The translations under genes and the position numbers were made by a program. DNA of 64,000 nucleotides, taken from NCBI GenBank assembly GCA_964573725.1, contig CAZNLJ010000005.1, forward strand, positions 97,189 through 161,188. Reading direction: 5' to 3'. The notes under the pieces were generated by a model that saw only the letters and a list, made by a program, of their open reading frames with translations, searched no databases and was not told the DNA's origin. Source of the DNA: UBA6168 sp964573725 (GTDB taxonomy: Bacteria > Bacteroidota > Bacteroidia > Chitinophagales > Saprospiraceae). Shown piece by piece: positions 27,538 through 36,198 of this stretch (its first letter is position 1; every line of letters begins with the position of its first letter).

Positions 27538-27903
27538 CTAAGTTTTATGAGTGAATAATCTGAAGCCGATGTAAGCCAGGGATATGCCCGCCAGATTGGC
27601 GACCATGTCCCACCATTCGAAGTAGCGGTACGGCAGGAGACCTTGCAGGCACTCCAGCAGGAAGCCGTATGCCGCCACGACGGAGAAAGTGACCAGGTAA
27701 TGATGACTTTCCGTTTTCCTGATGCCGGACAAGGCCCGGAAAGCAAGCCAACCGAGTGCAGCGTAGGCCAGGAGGTGGTTGACCTTGTCACGCGGTACCC
27801 ATTCCTGTGGAACCGGCACCTGCTTGTTCAAGGAAAGCACCCCGATCAGCATGGCGCAACAAAAAGCCGGTAAATAAGCCTTGGCCGTTTCGGTCCTGGT
27901 CAT
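27538..27903 (-). CDS. VanZ-like small membrane protein
   Basis: A 121-residue protein with about four membrane helices. The VanZ-family signature is KVNHLLAYAALGWLAFRA in the first half and ECLQGLLPYRYFEWWDMVANLAGISLAY in the second, where conserved D, H and E residues face one another. The biochemical role of the family outside glycopeptide resistance is unknown, and there is no resistance gene cluster here. Its stop is five bases before the tonB start and it follows gcvH by 255 bases. Confidence 0.88.
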   Translation of the reverse strand: MTRTETAKAYLPAFCCAMLIGVLSLNKQVPVPQEWVPRDKVNHLLAYAALGWLAFRALSGIRKTESHHYLVTFSVVAAYGFLLECLQGLLPYRYFEWWDMVANLAGISLAYIGFRLFTHKT

Positions 27904-28158
27904 GGTTTCAGGTGTAAAGATGGGGAAAGCGAACAGGATGGTGGGTTCCCGCAGGATTTTTTTTCATTTTTTTTTCACAACCTGTCGCTGCCACCGACTA
28001 ACATGCCAACGGTACCGGCCGAATCCCGGAGCTATGGGACCGAAGGCATGTCCGGTCAACGGCAAGGCCAGGAACAGCATACCGGGTGGCGAACAAGGCG
28101 GCTTCTGCACCTGCCCCGTGCCAGTACCCGCTTCGGAACAAAATCGGACCCCGGGAAA

Positions 28159-28551
28159 CTATTGTACCAGGGCCGCATAGGCTTCCGCATCCAGGAGCGC
28201 CGCCAATTCGGCGGGATCCGAAAGCGCCACCTTGACGATCCAACCATCCGTGTAAGGGGCGGAGTTGACCAGGGTCGGGTCATCGCCTTCCTTTTCATCA
28301 ATCGACGGATTGAAGGACAGTACTGTTCCGCTGACCGGCATGTAGAGGTCGGAAGTGGTCTTGACCGCCTCAACAGTCCCGAAGACATCCTGGGCGGACA
28401 AGGTCTCTCCGACACAATCCACTTCCACGTATACGATTTCGCCCAATTCCTGTTGGGCATAGTCCGTAATGCCGATGACAGCGGTACCATCCGCTTCCAC
28501 CCGGATCCATTCATGGTCTTTCGTGTACTTCAATGCTGCGGGAAATTCCAT
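28159..28551 (-). CDS. gcvH: Glycine cleavage system H protein
   Basis: The 130-residue lipoyl carrier of the glycine cleavage complex, shuttling the aminomethyl group between P, T and L proteins. The lipoylation site is the lysine in GTVEAVKTTSDLYMPVSG, and the N-terminus YTKDHEWIRVE is typical. The ATG at 28551 (MEFPAALKY) is chosen. A start 42 bases upstream would add a non-conserved tail, although it would still lie downstream of the promoter box. The genes for the P, T and L proteins are not in this window. Confidence 0.96.
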   Translation of the reverse strand: MEFPAALKYTKDHEWIRVEADGTAVIGITDYAQQELGEIVYVEVDCVGETLSAQDVFGTVEAVKTTSDLYMPVSGTVLSFNPSIDEKEGDDPTLVNSAPYTDGWIVKVALSDPAELAALLDAEAYAALVQ

Positions 28552-28612
28552 AGTTCGATGCGGTTTTGATGATGCAGTTGCACCGGTCTGCATCCAGGCG
28601 ACCGGCAGGGGT

Positions 28613-28620
28613 CAAAAATA
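28613..28620 (-). promoter_or_regulatory. -7 promoter box for gcvH
   Basis: TATTTTTG on the minus strand matches TAnnTTTG exactly. It predicts a start near 28606 and a 55-base leader. No TTG lies at the usual upstream distance. Confidence 0.5.
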
Positions 28621-28847
28621 CTTCAATAGCCCGATAATTCGACGGTCCGTTGAAATATTCCCGTGGGAAAGAAGCGGTATGGTTCGTTGATCCGGAAAAT
28701 GTACGTCGGCACGTCCGTCAGGCAAAGGATTGTCGAGCCACGGGAAGTGCTGCGGGCATGACCTGTCCGCAGCATGCGTCGGCGTCCCGAAGCACAAGCG
28801 GGAGATTGCATCGGGATGGAGCGGCGGTTGTCGAAAGGTATAGCCAC

Positions 28848-28904
28848 AAAAAAACCGGACAGACCAAGCAGGTACGTCCGGCGAAAACACGCTCTCTCTA
28901 ATTT
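28848..28904 (-). ncRNA. Candidate short leftward transcript ending at an intrinsic terminator
   Basis: A consensus promoter (28911-28939) would start leftward transcription near 28904. Only about 25 bases later comes a terminator: CCGGAC (28881-28876 on the minus strand), a 15-base loop, GTCCGG, then seven T. The product would be about 57 bases. No start codon with a plausible frame precedes the terminator. It could be an independent small RNA or a far-upstream attenuator for gcvH. There is no family match I can name. Confidence 0.35.
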
Positions 28905-28910
28905 ATGTCA

Positions 28911-28939
28911 CAAAAATAACATAATCTGCGAAAATTCAA
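28911..28939 (-). promoter_or_regulatory. Consensus promoter of the candidate small RNA
   Basis: On the minus strand TTG (28939-28937) is followed by an 18-base spacer and TATTTTTG (28918-28911), a full match to the Bacteroidota pattern. Confidence 0.55.
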
Positions 28940-29177
28940 CCGGTATTGTGTTTTTTCTGGTCACCCTTCCTCTTCTCGTGAACGCATCAAAAGGCAAGAT
29001 GAACGTAGATTGTTTCGGCATTTGAAAAGTAGAAAACGGCACCCTGTTGAAAATTTGGAAAGCTACGCTACAGCAAAATAATCTTTCGAAACATTTTGTG
29101 CAAACATATTAATACCCGTTGTGAAGCGCGTCATCGTAGGGAAGGCAAGGGAAAACGGAACTTTAGGGCAACATTTT

Positions 29178-29207
29178 TTTGCGGAACCGTTAAAAACATT
29201 ACCTTTG
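29178..29207 (+). promoter_or_regulatory. Promoter of rpmE2
   Basis: TTTG (29178-29181), an 18-base spacer and TACCTTTG (29200-29207) match the Bacteroidota consensus. Transcription should begin near 29214, giving a leader of about 26 bases. Confidence 0.7.
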
Positions 29208-29239
29208 CGACCGGTTTCGAAAAGATAAATCCATCTATC

Positions 29240-29515
29240 ATGAAAAAGAATATCCATCCGAAAGAATTCAAGGCCGTTGTGTTCAAGGACATATCCTGCG
29301 ACGAGGCCTGGTTGGGTCGTTCGGCGGCCCCCTCGAAGGAAACGATCGTATGGGAAGACGGCAACGAATATCCGCTGATCAAGCTGGAAATCTCCTCTTA
29401 TTCGCATCCGTTCTTCACCGGTAAGATGAAATTCGTCGACACCGCCGGTCGGATCGACAAGTTCAACAAGCGTTTCTCGAGTTCCCGTTTCGCGAAGACC
29501 GAAAGGGAAGAATGA
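29240..29515 (+). CDS. rpmE2: Ribosomal protein L31, type B
   Basis: A 91-residue type B L31. The start MKKNIHPKEFKAVVFKD and the block SSYSHPFFTGKMKFVDTAGRIDKF are characteristic. The zinc-binding CxxC pairs of type A L31 are absent; the only cysteine is in DISCDEAW. This is the zinc-independent form, as expected for most Bacteroidota. The upstream frame is open further, but the promoter lies just before the ATG at 29240, so this start is firm. The gene is monocistronic, with its own promoter and terminator. Confidence 0.97.
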   Translation: MKKNIHPKEFKAVVFKDISCDEAWLGRSAAPSKETIVWEDGNEYPLIKLEISSYSHPFFTGKMKFVDTAGRIDKFNKRFSSSRFAKTEREE

Positions 29516-29530
29516 AAAACATACATCGCA

Positions 29531-29568
29531 CGAAAAAAGCCTCTGCATTCCCGCAGGGGCTTTTTTCG
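29531..29568 (+). terminator. Intrinsic terminator after rpmE2
   Basis: The stem GCCTCTGC / GCAGGGGC (one G-T pair) is flanked by six A and six T, with loop ATTCCC plus two bases. It begins 16 bases after the stop codon. Confidence 0.93.
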
Positions 29569-29837
29569 TGTGGGAAGCTACCGGAAAGGCCGGTGAAACC
29601 GGGCCGAAGTACGGTGCATACCATGGGCGGTGATTTTCCGAAAACCACCTGGCATATCGGCTTTCATCATGTGTTTCTTTTGATAAAATCCGATATTTAC
29701 GCTTTGCGGCGGCATGAAGACCATTTGAAATCGGTCCCGGCCCAAGCGAGGGGCCTTCGATTCCCGGGCCGGACCTTCCTCCGCCACGGCGCAGTGCGCC
29801 GATGCCGGCGCGAAAGCCACCTATCATCCCGAGACAT

Positions 29838-31079
29838 ATGAAGAATATCATCCTGTTTGACAACGAGACCCGGGAACAGCTGCTCCCTTTCACTTTCATC
29901 CGACCGGTATGCGAGTTGCGGACCGGCATGCTGACGAACCGGATGCGCTGGGAGCTCGCCCTGGAGGGCAAGGCCTCTTATATTACCCAGGACTACCTGT
30001 CGGAGAAGTATGACATCACGATATCGGAGCAGAACTACCTGGTCAACGGCGCCATTGTTCCCGATGCGAACCTGGTTTCCATCATCAAGCAGATCCGGAA
30101 CGGGGAGGCCTTGTTGTTCGAAGGGGAGCTGGTGGCCGCCGTCCTGAACCGGGAACAATTCGACCGGCTCATGGACGACGACATCGACGAGCTCACGAGC
30201 TACGAACTGGCTTCCACGGGCGTGAGGAAACTGAACCGGCTATGGGACATGGTCTACCTGAACGACAGCATCCTTCGGCAGGACTTCGCCATGTTGTCGT
30301 CCTTGTGGCCTTCCATTCCGTTGGACGGCAGCAATCGGCTCATCGGGAAAGACATCCTGGTGGAGCCGGGCGCGTCCGTCAGCGGTGCCACGCTCAATGC
30401 CAGCACGGGCCCCATCCATATCGGTGCCGGTGCCCAGGTCATGGAAGGCGCCGTCATCCGGGGCCCATTCTCCCTGGGGGCGGGCAGTGTAGTCAAAATG
30501 GGCGCCCGGATCTACGGCGCCACCTCGATCGGTCCCGGCTGTGTGGTGGCCGGCGAGATCAAGAACTCCATTTTCATCGGCCACAGCAACAAGGCACACG
30601 ACGGATACCTGGGGGATTCGGTTATCGGTGAATGGTGCAACATCGGAGCCGACACCAATGTTTCCAACCTGAAGAACACTTTCGGAGACATCCGGATCTG
30701 GAATTACCAGGAAGGGGCCTATGGAAGCAGCGGGAAACAGAAACTGGGCATTTTCCTGGGGGATTTCAGTGTCTGTGGTATCAACACGATGTTCAATTCC
30801 GGTACGGTGGCGGGTATTGCCGGCAACATATTCGGCAGTTCCTTCCAGCCCAAATACATCCCCTCCTTCTCCTGGGGCGACGGGGAACAGCTGTCCACCT
30901 ACTTGCCGGAAAAGGCATTCCAGGTCATCGAGCGGATGATGTCGCTGAAAGGAAAGACCTTCCTGCCGGAAGACCGGCTGTTGCTGATGAAGGTCTTTGA
31001 AGACACGGCGGCCTATCGGGCATGGGAAACCCCCGCGCCGCTCGGCCAACGTTTTTTCCGGACAACCGAGGAAGGCTGA
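29838..31079 (+). CDS. Alternative GlmU-type protein (putative UDP-GlcNAc diphosphorylase / acetyltransferase)
   Basis: A 413-residue protein of the Bacteroidota alternative GlmU family. The N-terminal domain begins NIILFDNETREQLLPFTFIRPVCELRTGMLTNRMRWE, where the RPVxELRxG signature replaces the usual GxGTRM nucleotidyltransferase loop. The C-terminal half is a left-handed beta-helix of hexapeptide repeats (IHIGAGAQVMEGAVIRGPFSLGAGSVVKMG, GEWCNIGADTN). The predicted role is making UDP-GlcNAc for cell-wall and lipopolysaccharide precursors. The ATG at 29838 fits the family start. A possible promoter (TTG at 29680, TTACGCTTTG at 29697-29706) has a short spacer of about 15 bases. The next gene starts four bases after the stop. 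Confidence 0.88.
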   Translation: MKNIILFDNETREQLLPFTFIRPVCELRTGMLTNRMRWELALEGKASYITQDYLSEKYDITISEQNYLVNGAIVPDANLVSIIKQIRNGEALLFEGELVAAVLNREQFDRLMDDDIDELTSYELASTGVRKLNRLWDMVYLNDSILRQDFAMLSSLWPSIPLDGSNRLIGKDILVEPGASVSGATLNASTGPIHIGAGAQVMEGAVIRGPFSLGAGSVVKMGARIYGATSIGPGCVVAGEIKNSIFIGHSNKAHDGYLGDSVIGEWCNIGADTNVSNLKNTFGDIRIWNYQEGAYGSSGKQKLGIFLGDFSVCGINTMFNSGTVAGIAGNIFGSSFQPKYIPSFSWGDGEQLSTYLPEKAFQVIERMMSLKGKTFLPEDRLLLMKVFEDTAAYRAWETPAPLGQRFFRTTEEG

Positions 31080-31083
31080 CCGG

Positions 31084-31758
31084 ATGGGAGCGCTTCCGGT
31101 CATGAAATGGCGGCACTTGCTCAGTTATTGCTATCCGCAGGCGGTAGCGACGGCAGATTCCCCGGCCAGCGGTCCCTTGGTCTTGGAATTGTCCAAAGGC
31201 CACTACCGGCTGTCCACCGCCCACGCCATCTATTCCCACGGTCTCCACTACACCAATTTCCGAATGTTCTTTGCGCGCCATGCGCGGCTGCTTCCCCGGG
31301 CGGGCTTCCGCCTGCTGGTATTGGGATTCGGAATGGGCAGTGTACCGATGATCCTGGAGCGTCGGCACGGATGTACCTTCACCTGTGTCGGGGTGGAGTC
31401 GGATGCCGTAATTGCCGGATGGGCGCGCCGATACACCCTTCCCGGCTTGATGGCGCCGATTGATTTGGTGCGCGCCGATGCACGGGATTTCCTCGCGGGT
31501 GACGACAGGACCTTCGACATGGTGGTCGTGGACATTTTCCTGGACGACCGGATCCCGGAGCCTTTCCGGCAGGCGGATTTCCTGCACAAGTTGGCCAAGC
31601 GCCTGCAGCCGTCGGGGATACTGCTGTACAATTGCCTGTACCGGGAAAATGAGGACCGGGAATCCACCGACCGGTTCTTCCGACAGGTTTTCCAATATGT
31701 TTTTCCGGATGGCAGGCTGACGGCCGTCGCCGGTAACGCCATCCTGTCCAGCCGTTGA
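31084..31758 (+). CDS. Spermidine-synthase-like methyltransferase-fold protein
   Basis: About 224 residues. The central Rossmann fold carries a SAM/decarboxy-SAM type glycine motif (LLVLGFGMGSVPMILE), a second acidic motif (CVGVESDAVIAG), and VRADARDFL followed by FDMVVVDIFLDDRIPEPF, as in the SpeE superfamily. The N-terminal tetramerisation strand of true spermidine synthases is only partly present, so the actual substrate is uncertain. The start at 31084 lies four bases after the alternative glmU stop, suggesting cotranscription; an ATG at 31102 is possible. The end lies 122 bases before smc. Confidence 0.75.
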   Translation: MGALPVMKWRHLLSYCYPQAVATADSPASGPLVLELSKGHYRLSTAHAIYSHGLHYTNFRMFFARHARLLPRAGFRLLVLGFGMGSVPMILERRHGCTFTCVGVESDAVIAGWARRYTLPGLMAPIDLVRADARDFLAGDDRTFDMVVVDIFLDDRIPEPFRQADFLHKLAKRLQPSGILLYNCLYRENEDRESTDRFFRQVFQYVFPDGRLTAVAGNAILSSR

Positions 31759-31880
31759 GCCGAGCCCCGCTCCCTGCCTTTCATGCCGGAAGCGGACCGG
31801 AAGCGCGAAACGCCCCCAATGGTGCCCCATGCGGTACAAATTGCCGCAGTTTTGCTATCTTCGCTTTCCTATGTAGGATT

Positions 31881-34800
31881 ATGAGGCTCAAAACACTGGA
31901 AATCAAAGGCTTTAAATCGTTTGCCGACGAGACATCAATCAACTTCGAGCGCGATGTCATCGGAATCGTAGGTCCCAACGGATCCGGCAAAAGCAATGTC
32001 GTGGACGCCATCCGCTGGGTGTTGGGCGAACAAAAAAGCAGTGAACTCCGATTGGACCAAATGTCCAATGTCATCTTCAACGGTACCAAGAAAAGGAAGC
32101 AGGGCGGCATGGCGCAGGTGACCCTCACCTTCAGCAACACCCGTAACATCCTGCCTACGGAGTACAGCACCGTCGCCATCACACGCCGGCTGTACCGCAG
32201 CGGGGAGAGCGAGTACCAGCTCAACGGCGTGTCCTGCCGGCTGAAAGATATCACCAACCTGTTCATGGATACCGGGATCGGGTCCAATTCCTATGCGATC
32301 ATCGCCTTGGGCATGGTGGATGAAATATTGGCCGACAAGGACAATGCCCGCCGTAGGATGTTCGAACAGGCCGCCGGTATCTCCAAGTACAAGGTCCGTA
32401 AAAGGGAAACCCTCTCGCGGTTACAACATACGACGGAGGACCTGAACCGGGTCGAGGACCTGCTGTTCGAGCTGGGCAACAACATGAAATCCATGGAACA
32501 ACAGGCCAAGCGGGCCCGGCGTTACCTGGAATTGAAGGCGGAATACCGCCAACTCAGCCTGCAGTTGGCCACACTCCGCAGCAACAGCCTGAAAGTCCGT
32601 TACAAGGATATAGCCGCGCGACTGGAGTCCTCCACCGACCGGTATCGGGGACTGGAAGTCATCCAACGGAACCTGGAGGCACAGCTGGAACAGCTTCGGA
32701 AAGACCAGCTGGACAAGGAAGTGGCCTTATCCGACCGTCAGCGGGCGGTCAATCTCCTGGTCAACCAGATCCGGGACGGTGAAAACGACCGGAAAGTCCT
32801 GGAGCAACGCAAGTTGTACATCCTGCAAAGCGAGCGGAAATCGGCGGAGCTGATTGAAGCGAACCTGCAGAAACAGGATGCGCTACAAACGGAAATCAAT
32901 GACTTCCAGGAAACCCTCGGTGAGGAAAAAAGATTGGAAGGCCAACTGGAGGACAAGCTGGTCGCCGCCGAATCGGCGCTGGAGTCCATCCGGGCGACCC
33001 ATGGCAACATAAAAGCGGAACTGGATGCCATCGTCCAGGACCAGCAAAGGATTGAAAAGGAACTCTACGGACTGGAGAAACAAAAGGCGGTCAATGCCAA
33101 TCAAATCGAGAACCTACAGTTCGAGCGCAACCTGGTCGAGGAGGAAATCCGACAGCGACGACAGGAGATCGGCACCCTGCAGGACCGCACGACGGCATTG
33201 GCGGCCGAGAAAGGCAACCTGCAGCAAACCCTGGCTTCCCTGGAGGAAAAAGAGGAGAACCGCAGGCAGGAAATCGCCACCCTGGAAGAGAAGCATGCCC
33301 GGATCCAAGGGGAGCTACAGGCATTGCATCGACAACTGGATGCGCAACGGAACGAGTACCGCCTGACCAAAAGCATGGTGGAGAGCCTGGAAGGCTTCCC
33401 CGAAAGCATCCGCTTCCTCAGTAATCCGAAGAACTGGAAAGAACCGGCTCCGCTGCTGTCGGACCTCATTTATGTGGATCCCGCCTATCGGGTGGCCATT
33501 GAGAATTACCTGGAACCCTACCTCAACTATTACGTGGCGGAAGACCTGGAGCAAGCCCGGCAGGCGATCGATCTCCTCCGGAGTGCCCAAAAAGGTAAAG
33601 CTAATTTTTTCCTTTTGTCCGCCTTTCGGGATTATGTGCCGCCCATGGGCATGTTCCCGGTAAATACGGTCCCGGCTTTGGATTTCGTACAATGCGAGCC
33701 GGTCTACCGCAACCTGGTGGATTCCTTATTGGAACAGGTGGTCATCATCGCACAGGATGAGATTCCCAAACCGACGGAGCAGGAGCACCTGGTCGTCCTG
33801 TCACAAAGCGGGCAATTCATCCAACGGCGGACCAGCATCGCCGGTGGCAGTGTCGGTTTGTTCGAAGGGAAAAAGATCGGGCGGAAGAAGAACCTCGAGA
33901 TGTTGGAGCAATCCATCCGCCAGTCGGAAGAATTGGAACAGGTGGCCGCTACACGGCTTTTCGAGACCAAGGACGAGTTGGACAAGCGCAAGGCGGAGCA
34001 CACCCGGAAGGAAATCCAGCTGGTGCAATCGCAGTTGAATGCCATTGCCCAGGAGCAGGCCTCTTTCCAGGCGCGCTTGGAGAGCTATGAGACATACCTC
34101 TCCGAATCCTCCAGCAAGTGTGATGGTATCCAACAGAAAATAGACGTGCTCCATGCGGAGAACCGGTCCATCGAAAGCCGGCTGTCCCAAAAGCTGGCGG
34201 AGGCGGCGGATGCGCGCCGACTGATCTCCAATACGGACGGCTCCTACCGCCAAGCGGCGGAATCGCTCAGCCAAGCCAGCACGGCCTTCAACGAGGTGAA
34301 CATCTCCTACGTGCGACAGCAGAACAAGGTCGGTGCCTGGCAGCGGGAATTGGCTTTCCGGGAAAAGCAACTGGATGAGAATCGTGCCGCGGTATCCGCG
34401 GCCCGCAAGACCTTGCAGGAGGCCGTGGAGGAACGAACTTCCATGGAGCAGGAGCTGGCGGTCCTCGCGCAAAAACTTCAGGAGGCCTACGAACGCCGCA
34501 AGGAAGGTGAGTCGGAACTTACGGAAGCGGAGCAGGCTTATTTCCAGGTGCGGGGAAGCACCGTGGCATTGGAAGACGAGGTACGGAAGGCCGCCCGCAA
34601 TACCCAGGAATTGCAATTGGCCATCAACCACCTCAAGGACCAATTTACGGAAGTGAAGTACCAACTTTCCTCCCTGGCGGAACGCCTTCGGATCGAGTTC
34701 GGTGTCTCCATCAACGACCAGGATTGGCTTACATCGGAAGAGACCATGCCGGAGGAAACGGATGAGGTGGAGTTGCAAGGCAAGGTGGACCGCATGAAAT

Positions 34801-35450
34801 CAAGGCTCGACGGCTACGGCGATGTGAACCCCATGGCGGTGGAAGCATTTGACGAGATGAAACAGCGCCACGACACCATCACGACCCAGCGCGACGATAT
34901 CCTGAAAGCAAAAGAGGACCTGTTGGAAACCATCAAGGAAATCGAGGAGACGGCCACGCTTCAATTCCTGGACGCATTCGGGAAAGTGCGGCTATACTTC
35001 ATCGATGTGTTCCGGAGCCTGTTTACGCAGGATGATGCCGCGGACCTCATCCTCTTGGATGCCGAGAATCCGCTGGAAAGCAAGATCGAGATCGTCGCCA
35101 AACCCAAGGGCAAGCGACCGCAGACGATCAGCCAGTTGTCGGGGGGTGAGAAAACCCTGACCGCCACCGCGTTGTTGTTCGCACTTTACCTCCTGAAACC
35201 GGCACCCTTTTGCATTTTCGATGAGGTGGATGCCCCGCTGGACGATGCCAACATCGAAAAGTTCAACAGGATCATCAAGGATTTCTCCAAGGAAAGCCAG
35301 TTCATCATCGTCACCCATAACAAGCAGACCATGGCGGCGGTCGACACCATTTACGGTGTCTTTATGGCGGAACAGGGGGTGTCGGCACTTACCCAAGTGG
35401 ACTTCAGCGCCCTCAAGCACGACCTGGCACCTGAGGAAATCCGGAATTGA
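31881..35450 (+). CDS. smc: Chromosome segregation ATPase SMC
   Basis: A 1189-residue SMC protein. Walker A is GPNGSGKSN near residue 32. Long coiled coils run from about 165 to 500 and from 670 to 1000. The hinge lies at about 510-640 (GFPESIRFLSN to QRRTSIAGGSVGLFEGKKIG). The C-terminal ABC signature LSGGEKTLTATALLFA and Walker B FCIFDEVDAPLDD complete the ATPase head. It forms condensin with ScpA and ScpB, whose genes are not here. The frame is open upstream, but the ATG at 31881 (MRLKTLEIKGFKSFAD) is the family start. TATCTTCG about 23 bases before it may be the -7 box. Confidence 0.97.
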   Translation: MRLKTLEIKGFKSFADETSINFERDVIGIVGPNGSGKSNVVDAIRWVLGEQKSSELRLDQMSNVIFNGTKKRKQGGMAQVTLTFSNTRNILPTEYSTVAITRRLYRSGESEYQLNGVSCRLKDITNLFMDTGIGSNSYAIIALGMVDEILADKDNARRRMFEQAAGISKYKVRKRETLSRLQHTTEDLNRVEDLLFELGNNMKSMEQQAKRARRYLELKAEYRQLSLQLATLRSNSLKVRYKDIAARLESSTDRYRGLEVIQRNLEAQLEQLRKDQLDKEVALSDRQRAVNLLVNQIRDGENDRKVLEQRKLYILQSERKSAELIEANLQKQDALQTEINDFQETLGEEKRLEGQLEDKLVAAESALESIRATHGNIKAELDAIVQDQQRIEKELYGLEKQKAVNANQIENLQFERNLVEEEIRQRRQEIGTLQDRTTALAAEKGNLQQTLASLEEKEENRRQEIATLEEKHARIQGELQALHRQLDAQRNEYRLTKSMVESLEGFPESIRFLSNPKNWKEPAPLLSDLIYVDPAYRVAIENYLEPYLNYYVAEDLEQARQAIDLLRSAQKGKANFFLLSAFRDYVPPMGMFPVNTVPALDFVQCEPVYRNLVDSLLEQVVIIAQDEIPKPTEQEHLVVLSQSGQFIQRRTSIAGGSVGLFEGKKIGRKKNLEMLEQSIRQSEELEQVAATRLFETKDELDKRKAEHTRKEIQLVQSQLNAIAQEQASFQARLESYETYLSESSSKCDGIQQKIDVLHAENRSIESRLSQKLAEAADARRLISNTDGSYRQAAESLSQASTAFNEVNISYVRQQNKVGAWQRELAFREKQLDENRAAVSAARKTLQEAVEERTSMEQELAVLAQKLQEAYERRKEGESELTEAEQAYFQVRGSTVALEDEVRKAARNTQELQLAINHLKDQFTEVKYQLSSLAERLRIEFGVSINDQDWLTSEETMPEETDEVELQGKVDRMKSRLDGYGDVNPMAVEAFDEMKQRHDTITTQRDDILKAKEDLLETIKEIEETATLQFLDAFGKVRLYFIDVFRSLFTQDDAADLILLDAENPLESKIEIVAKPKGKRPQTISQLSGGEKTLTATALLFALYLLKPAPFCIFDEVDAPLDDANIEKFNRIIKDFSKESQFIIVTHNKQTMAAVDTIYGVFMAEQGVSALTQVDFSALKHDLAPEEIRN

Positions 35451-35477
35451 GTCCAGGGTTCCCCGTCATTTCCCACC

Positions 35478-36122
35478 TTATATGCCGTCCATCCGACCGA
35501 CTTCCATTCGTCCGGAGCGCTTCTGTTCATGGCGCCGGACATAATCCTCGAGTCGGGCATGTTGTGCGGCGGGGGATTGCCGGTAAGGAGGTGCGTAAAA
35601 TCCTGCGTTCCGTCGCTGACGCAGTGTTTCATATAAGGTGACGGCACAGGCGACCGAAATGTTGAGGCTCTCGGCCATGCCGAATTGCGGGATGGTGAAG
35701 TGTCCGTCGAGCAGGGCAGCCGTGCCCGCGCTGATTCCGTCGTGCTCGTTGCCGAACAAGAAAGCGGTGGGTTGTGTCAGGTCGATGTCGTACAATTCCC
35801 CCGCGCCGGGCCGGAAGCCGGCTCCCAGGATCCGGGCATGATGTTCCCGGACTTTCGAAAAACAGGCATCCGCTTGTGTGAAATAACTGACGTCCACCCA
35901 TTTGCGGGTTCCCATGGATGTGCGCTTTCCGATGACGATCTTCTCCTTTTGCAGGTGCGGCTCCGTTTGGAGGATAAAGATACCTGCCACGCCGACTGCG
36001 TCGCAAGACCGGATGACGGCGCCGATATTATGGGTGTCCGTCACATTTTCCAGGATTACCGTGATGTCAGGTTGACGCCGGGCGGCGACCCGGCGGAATT
36101 TATCCAATCGATTGTTATTCAT
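35478..36122 (-). CDS. TrmH/SpoU-family RNA 2'-O-methyltransferase
   Basis: About 214 residues with the SPOUT knot signatures: ENVTDTHNIGAVIRSCDAVGV (motif 1, about residue 25), FLFGNEHDGIS (motif 2, about 130), and IPQFGMAESLNISVACAVTLYE (motif 3, about 155). The position methylated, on tRNA or rRNA, cannot be read out; tRNA G18 (TrmH) is a reasonable guess. The ATG at 36122 (MNNNRLDKF) is preferred over an upstream frame that would overlap the lipoprotein gene. It is the last gene of the guaA unit, 76 bases after the lipoprotein, and ends 27 bases from the convergent smc stop. Confidence 0.9.
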   Translation of the reverse strand: MNNNRLDKFRRVAARRQPDITVILENVTDTHNIGAVIRSCDAVGVAGIFILQTEPHLQKEKIVIGKRTSMGTRKWVDVSYFTQADACFSKVREHHARILGAGFRPGAGELYDIDLTQPTAFLFGNEHDGISAGTAALLDGHFTIPQFGMAESLNISVACAVTLYETLRQRRNAGFYAPPYRQSPAAQHARLEDYVRRHEQKRSGRMEVGRMDGI

Positions 36123-36198
36123 CCTTGTAGATGGGCGTACCGGAGCGCCGTATGCCGGGTCTCCGGTATCGCATACCGGGTAAGCATCCGCTTCCCTT

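Larger units (their letters stand above)
28552..29239. other. Gene-poor spacer between divergent gcvH and rpmE2
   Basis: This 688-base spacer holds no convincing protein gene. It contains the gcvH promoter box (28613-28620), a leftward promoter plus terminator that may define a small RNA (28848-28939), and the rpmE2 promoter (29178-29207). The stretch 28890-29110 is distinctly AT-rich against its GC-rich surroundings. In 28940-29110 nothing specific was recognised. Confidence 0.6.

Noticed and set aside
28612..28890. Short open frames on the minus strand upstream of gcvH
   Set aside because: They span the gcvH promoter box and a terminator and show no conserved or membrane pattern, so they are unlikely to be genes.
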